DNA of 64,000 bases from Mucilaginibacter ginsenosidivorans (GTDB taxonomy: Bacteria > Bacteroidota > Bacteroidia > Sphingobacteriales > Sphingobacteriaceae): assembly GCF_007971025.1 (NCBI RefSeq), contig NZ_CP042436.1, forward strand, positions 2,170,001 to 2,234,000. Reading direction: 5' to 3'. Below the pieces are notes generated by a model. That model worked only from the letters and a program-made list of their open reading frames with translations, made no database searches and was not told the origin of the DNA. The translations under genes were made by a program, and so were the position numbers. Position 1 is the stretch's first letter. Each line of letters opens with the position of its first letter. Below, piece after piece: positions 60,672 through 64,000 of the stretch.

Positions 60672-60950
60672 CTACTCCACCACCAGGTCGCCCAGCGAAA
60701 TGTGTAATGACTGGCAGAATTCGCTCAGGCTTTCAACGGTCAGGTCGCGTGTGCCCGACAGCCATGTGCGCAGGGCATACATCTCTTTGCGGATACGAAG
60801 GCCCAGTTCCGTCGCGGTTAAGCCGGTTTCAACCAATATATTTTCTACACGGCTTTTGATGGCCAGCCGGTGCTCCTGGTGTTGCAGGTCGGATGGGCGT
60901 AGTTTGTCGAGAATGCGATCTAAAAAAGCGGATTGGTTTTCTGTTTTCAT
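60672..60950 (-). CDS. XRE-type helix-turn-helix regulator (92 aa)
   Basis: A small DNA-binding protein. IKSRVENILVETGLTATELGLRIRKEMYALRTWLSGTRDLTVESLSEFCQSLHISLGDLV forms the five-helix Cro/C1 fold with the recognition part near KEMYALRTWLSG; the first 30 residues are a polar helix. ATG 60950 (MKTENQSAFL) or ATG 60965 (MRDSPMKTEN) could start it. It is single and followed by ~150 bases before gpsA. Target unknown. Confidence 0.85.
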   Translation of the reverse strand: MKTENQSAFLDRILDKLRPSDLQHQEHRLAIKSRVENILVETGLTATELGLRIRKEMYALRTWLSGTRDLTVESLSEFCQSLHISLGDLVVE

Positions 60951-61073
60951 AGGGCTATCGCGCATGTGAGCCGCGGGATCACAATATAATAAAAAAATTT
61001 GCGATGACTAATGGTTGTTCAAAAAAAAGAACTCGTAGTCAAATTCCAATTACATTAATTGTAGCCATAACGG

Positions 61074-61098
61074 AAAAGGCCCATGCATTGCACGGGCC
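61074..61098 (-). terminator. Terminator after the efflux adaptor gene
   Basis: GGCCCATGCA (61078-61087) pairs with TGCACGGGCC (61089-61098), with one G-U pair. On the minus strand the hairpin is followed by TTTTCC. It lies 33 bases beyond the adaptor stop. Confidence 0.7.
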
Positions 61099-61130
61099 CG
61101 ACCGATTATACTCCGACTTTAACTTATTTT

Positions 61131-62477
61131 CTATTTGCTATCGGTATTGAACAGTTTGCTCTTGTCCACTTTTTCCACTTCCATTTTATCGTTCAGGGTT
61201 TTTGAGATAGCATTATAAGGCGCTGATACTACTTCGTCTCCTGCCTTTAGTCCTGACAATACCTGTATATAGCTATCGTCCTGGATACCGGTGGTAACCT
61301 GTACCTGTTTTACCTTGCCGGCATTGTAAACAAACACATACTCTTTTGAAAGTGCAGTGGTTTTTGGTTTCGTGTCGTCCGACGATGAATTATCTGTTTT
61401 TGGCGGCGCGCCGGGATTGGCTTTTTTCTCTTCGCGGGTGGTTACCGACTGGATAGGTACAGCAAGCGACGAGGTATGATTGGTGTTGATATCCACCGTA
61501 GCAGTAAGACCCGGGCGGAACGGCGATTCGTTGGCTGCATTTTTCCTGAGTAATGCAGCATACGATTTAGGATCGATCCTTACTTTAACGGTAAAGTTGG
61601 TTACCTGGTCGGCCGTGTTGCCCACCACGTTGGCTGCGCTCCCGATCTCGATCACGTTACCCGTAAAGCTTTTACCTAAAAAAGCATCCACTTCTATCTT
61701 CGACGAGTCGCCAAGTTTGATACGGTTAATATCGTTCTCGTTCACATCAACGTTTACATCCAGTTGGCCCAGGTCGGATATGGTCATGATCTCGGTACCT
61801 GCAAATTGCTGGGTACCCAAAACACGTTCGCCTCTTTCGATGGCTAATTTTGATATAACCCCATCAACCGGCGAGTAAATAGTTGTTTTATTAAGGTTAG
61901 CCTGCGATTCTTTTACAGATGCCGCGGTTTGGGCAAGACCAAAGTTTGCGCCAACCACATTTTGTTTTGCTGCTTCGAGCGATGCTTTGGCACCCAGGTA
62001 ATTCGACTTTGCGGCCTCAAACTCGGCGGCGGTCAGTACCTTTTTGTCATAAAGTACTTTATCGCGTTTGTATATCGACTCGATGTTGGCAAAACTTGCT
62101 TCACTTTGTTTCAGCATCTGCTCAGCATTGGCCACACTTGCTTTTTGCGAGTTGTAAGCAGCTTCGGTACGTTCGTAATCCGATCTCAATATATCCGGCC
62201 TGATGCGGCAAAGCAGTTGACCCTTTTTAACCACATCGCCTTCCTTTACAGGCAGTTCAACTACCTCGCCCGAAACTTCGGGGCTGATCTTTACTTCGAC
62301 GTGTGCCTTGATCTTTCCGCTGGCCGATACGGTCTCATTTATAGTGCGAACGGATGCCTTTTCGGTAGCGACCTGCGTTTTTTGAGGCTTACCGATAATA
62401 CCTGTCGCTTTGCCCACAATCAGCAACACCACAAGCACGCCCAGCGAGATCAAAATATATTTAGTAGTCTTTCCCAT
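61131..62477 (-). CDS. Efflux periplasmic adaptor (HlyD/MacA-like)
   Basis: A 448-residue membrane-fusion protein. One N-terminal helix (YILISLGVLVVLLIVGKATG) anchors it; lipoyl halves (VKISPEVSGEVVELPVKEGDVVKKGQLL, IYSPVDGVISKLAIERGERV) flank a coiled coil (~95-195), then beta-barrel (INRIKLGDSSKIEVDAFLGKSF) and a membrane-proximal domain with KQVQVTTGIQDDSYIQVLSGLKAGDEVV. It follows the TolC gene by 64 bases. The ABC or RND pump is absent downstream, where a terminator lies. Confidence 0.92.
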   Translation of the reverse strand: MGKTTKYILISLGVLVVLLIVGKATGIIGKPQKTQVATEKASVRTINETVSASGKIKAHVEVKISPEVSGEVVELPVKEGDVVKKGQLLCRIRPDILRSDYERTEAAYNSQKASVANAEQMLKQSEASFANIESIYKRDKVLYDKKVLTAAEFEAAKSNYLGAKASLEAAKQNVVGANFGLAQTAASVKESQANLNKTTIYSPVDGVISKLAIERGERVLGTQQFAGTEIMTISDLGQLDVNVDVNENDINRIKLGDSSKIEVDAFLGKSFTGNVIEIGSAANVVGNTADQVTNFTVKVRIDPKSYAALLRKNAANESPFRPGLTATVDINTNHTSSLAVPIQSVTTREEKKANPGAPPKTDNSSSDDTKPKTTALSKEYVFVYNAGKVKQVQVTTGIQDDSYIQVLSGLKAGDEVVSAPYNAISKTLNDKMEVEKVDKSKLFNTDSK

Positions 62478-62541
62478 TTTTGTAAATTCTAATATCTATG
62501 TTCTTATTTCTGATTTTTAAATTGTAATGCTCTGATTACTA

Positions 62542-63990
62542 TTATAATGTTATCGTATTGCCCAAATAGTAATCAATTACTTTACTCCTGAACACTACTT
62601 CGTACTTGGCCTCTATCATATCGTTTTGGGCCTTGTTATAATTGGTGAGCGATGTGTTATAATCAAGCGAGTTCACCAACCCTACGTTATATCTTTCCTG
62701 CATTACGTTAAATGCATCTTTATCGGCCTGGTAAGTTTGCTGTGCCGAAGCATAGCGGCGTACAGCGGCATTCAGATCGAGCACGGCCTGGGTAATGGTT
62801 TTACTCAGGTTGTTTTTTGCCAGTTGGGTAGCTACCTGTGCATTCTCATAGCTCAGCTTAGCTTTGGAAACCGATGTGCGGGCGCTGAAATGGTTAAATA
62901 TGGGTATCTGCAGGCTTACACCAACAAACTGGTTAAAGTTGTCCTTAAACTGGTTGCCAAACGAATAGTACCCATAAATAGGGCTTGAAACCGGGAACTG
63001 CGTTTTAACCAATTGCCCGGTACCGTCAACAACACCTATGGTTTGTGTTTCAGGCGTGGTCCCTCCTAAAAGGCGGAATGATTGCTGGGCGCTTGAATAA
63101 TAGGAATTTAAATTGCCTATCAAAGAAATGCTTGGATAGTAGTTGCCCCTGGCCACTTTAATGGCCTGTGCATAGCTTTGCTGTTGTGTTTCGGCAAGCT
63201 TTACATCCGGGTTTACCGAGAGGGCGGTTTTTATAACCTCGTTAGGATCGTAAGCTGTTTTAATATCGTTCAATTTGCTGATGTCGGGCCTTTCCACTTT
63301 TATCCCGGTGTTGGGGTCCATTTCCATGTATTGTTTTAAGACCAGGATGGACAGATCGAGCTGGTTTTGCGCGGTTGTCAGGTTATATTCGGCTGTGGAC
63401 AGTCCAGCTTTTGCCTGCGACAGATCGGCAAGTGACAGGTTGCCGGCATCAAAGCTTTGCTGTGTGCGGTCGAGGGTTATTTTGGCGATGTCTATCTGTT
63501 GCTGGGCGGCGGTTACCAGGTCCTGGTTGGTTAATATCTGCAGGTAATCGGTCACCACGTTCAAAACGAGGTCGTTCTTGATCTTGGCAGTACTGGTTTT
63601 GTCAACATCCAGCAATAGCTTATTTTGCAGTATCTGGTTGCGCAATTGCCCGCCCTGGAAAAGCGTAAATTGCACCGTAGCCGAACCGTTTACGTTAAAC
63701 ACGGTTTGATTAACATAGGCATAGTTACCCGATACCGGGCTGCGGCCAAAACCCCAACCGGCGGTAGGACTGGCACTGGCGCTTGGTAAAAGGTTATACT
63801 TGCTTTGCTTTAGATCCTCCGCGGCGAGCGATTCGGTAAATTTTGCCTGCTTGATGGTAAGATTCCGGTCAAGCGCCAGGTCGACCGCCTTTTGAAGCGA
63901 GATAACTTCCTGCGCATTGGCGCGAAAAGTACTCCCTGCTGCGATCACAAGCACTGCAAGCGCCCACTTCTTTATTATTGTTACATTCAT
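62542..63990 (-). CDS. TolC family outer-membrane efflux protein
   Basis: A 482-residue outer-membrane channel. The signal peptide ends FRANAQ; two TolC-type repeats with long coiled helices are seen (SLQKAVDLALDRNLTIKQAKF ...; GLSTAEYNLTTAQNQLDLSILVLKQYM; second half KAKLSYENAQVATQLAKNNLSKTITQAVLDLNAAVRRYASAQQTY ... NVGLVNSLDYNTSLTNYNKAQND). It forms a unit with the adaptor for tripartite export. The start lies ten bases from the window end, so the promoter is not visible. Confidence 0.93.
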   Translation of the reverse strand: MNVTIIKKWALAVLVIAAGSTFRANAQEVISLQKAVDLALDRNLTIKQAKFTESLAAEDLKQSKYNLLPSASASPTAGWGFGRSPVSGNYAYVNQTVFNVNGSATVQFTLFQGGQLRNQILQNKLLLDVDKTSTAKIKNDLVLNVVTDYLQILTNQDLVTAAQQQIDIAKITLDRTQQSFDAGNLSLADLSQAKAGLSTAEYNLTTAQNQLDLSILVLKQYMEMDPNTGIKVERPDISKLNDIKTAYDPNEVIKTALSVNPDVKLAETQQQSYAQAIKVARGNYYPSISLIGNLNSYYSSAQQSFRLLGGTTPETQTIGVVDGTGQLVKTQFPVSSPIYGYYSFGNQFKDNFNQFVGVSLQIPIFNHFSARTSVSKAKLSYENAQVATQLAKNNLSKTITQAVLDLNAAVRRYASAQQTYQADKDAFNVMQERYNVGLVNSLDYNTSLTNYNKAQNDMIEAKYEVVFRSKVIDYYLGNTITL

Positions 63991-64000
63991 ATTGTGGCCT

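Noticed and set aside
61929..62492. Plus-strand open frame (187 codons) opposite the efflux adaptor
   Set aside because: It is an antisense shadow; the minus-strand adaptor has clear lipoyl and coiled-coil features.

Overview
The window looks like a chromosomal segment of a Bacteroidota bacterium, most likely family Sphingobacteriaceae (a Mucilaginibacter- or Pedobacter-like organism; the genus is inferred from general resemblance, not a search). Supporting signs are two secreted proteins ending in the gliding-motility / type IX secretion C-terminal domain, the order parA-parB-DUF5683-dapB-lepB, the cluster ftsX-DUF3098-uppP-truB-ribF, a DUF4295 (bL38) gene after rpmB and rpmG, bacillithiol gene bshC, many SPII lipoproteins, and promoters of the Bacteroidota form TAnnTTTG. 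Genes are dense, mostly housekeeping, with no rRNA, tRNA, insertion sequence, prophage or CRISPR array seen.

Layout. 1-6.1 kb: a 2028-residue repeat-rich secreted protein. 6.1-6.8 kb: AT-rich gap with hairpins. 6.8-14.6 kb: an MFS transporter, small orphan genes, lpxB and surE (lipid A and nucleotidase), an acyltransferase, CsbD, a lipoprotein flanked by inverted repeats, and acs. 14.7-21.3 kb: an RHS-like lipoprotein, a repeat-filled gap, rpmB-rpmG-bL38-ftsY, a GxxExxY nuclease-like gene inside inverted repeats, rimO and bshC. 21.3-27.4 kb: two NHL/IPT lipoproteins with a hydrolase between them, a P1 peptidase, an Ldh-type oxidoreductase and a DUF433/PIN-like pair. 27.4-32.1 kb (minus): lepB, dapB, DUF5683, parB, parA. 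32.3-38.8 kb: flavin reductase, VIT1-type transporter, then four tandem paralogous barrel-like proteins. 38.8-47.7 kb: a second type IX-sorted protein, a TonB receptor, GH20 hexosaminidase, BtuF-like protein and LysE exporter. 47.7-55.1 kb (minus): ribF, truB, uppP, DUF3098, ftsX, a DinB-like protein, an ABC exporter and truA. 55.2-64 kb: DUF4293, lspA, a DEAD-box helicase, gpsA with small secreted proteins, an XRE regulator, and a TolC/adaptor pair.

The most unusual feature is the intergenic DNA. Several families of short, imperfectly iterated words fill the gaps. One (GATTnCACCGATT) surrounds the GxxExxY gene as inverted copies, supplies part of neighbouring coding sequence (rimO start, truB end) and recurs at three other loci. 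Two others (CAATAATT-type and TTTGCACATC-type) sit directly before start codons and always in the same orientation relative to the gene. Another repeat lies in frame inside bshC. Three genes (surE, the ldh-type gene, truA) have a TAnnTTTG box only 4-5 bases before the start codon, suggesting leaderless mRNAs.

Functions come from recognition of motifs and family features by eye; no search or folding was run.
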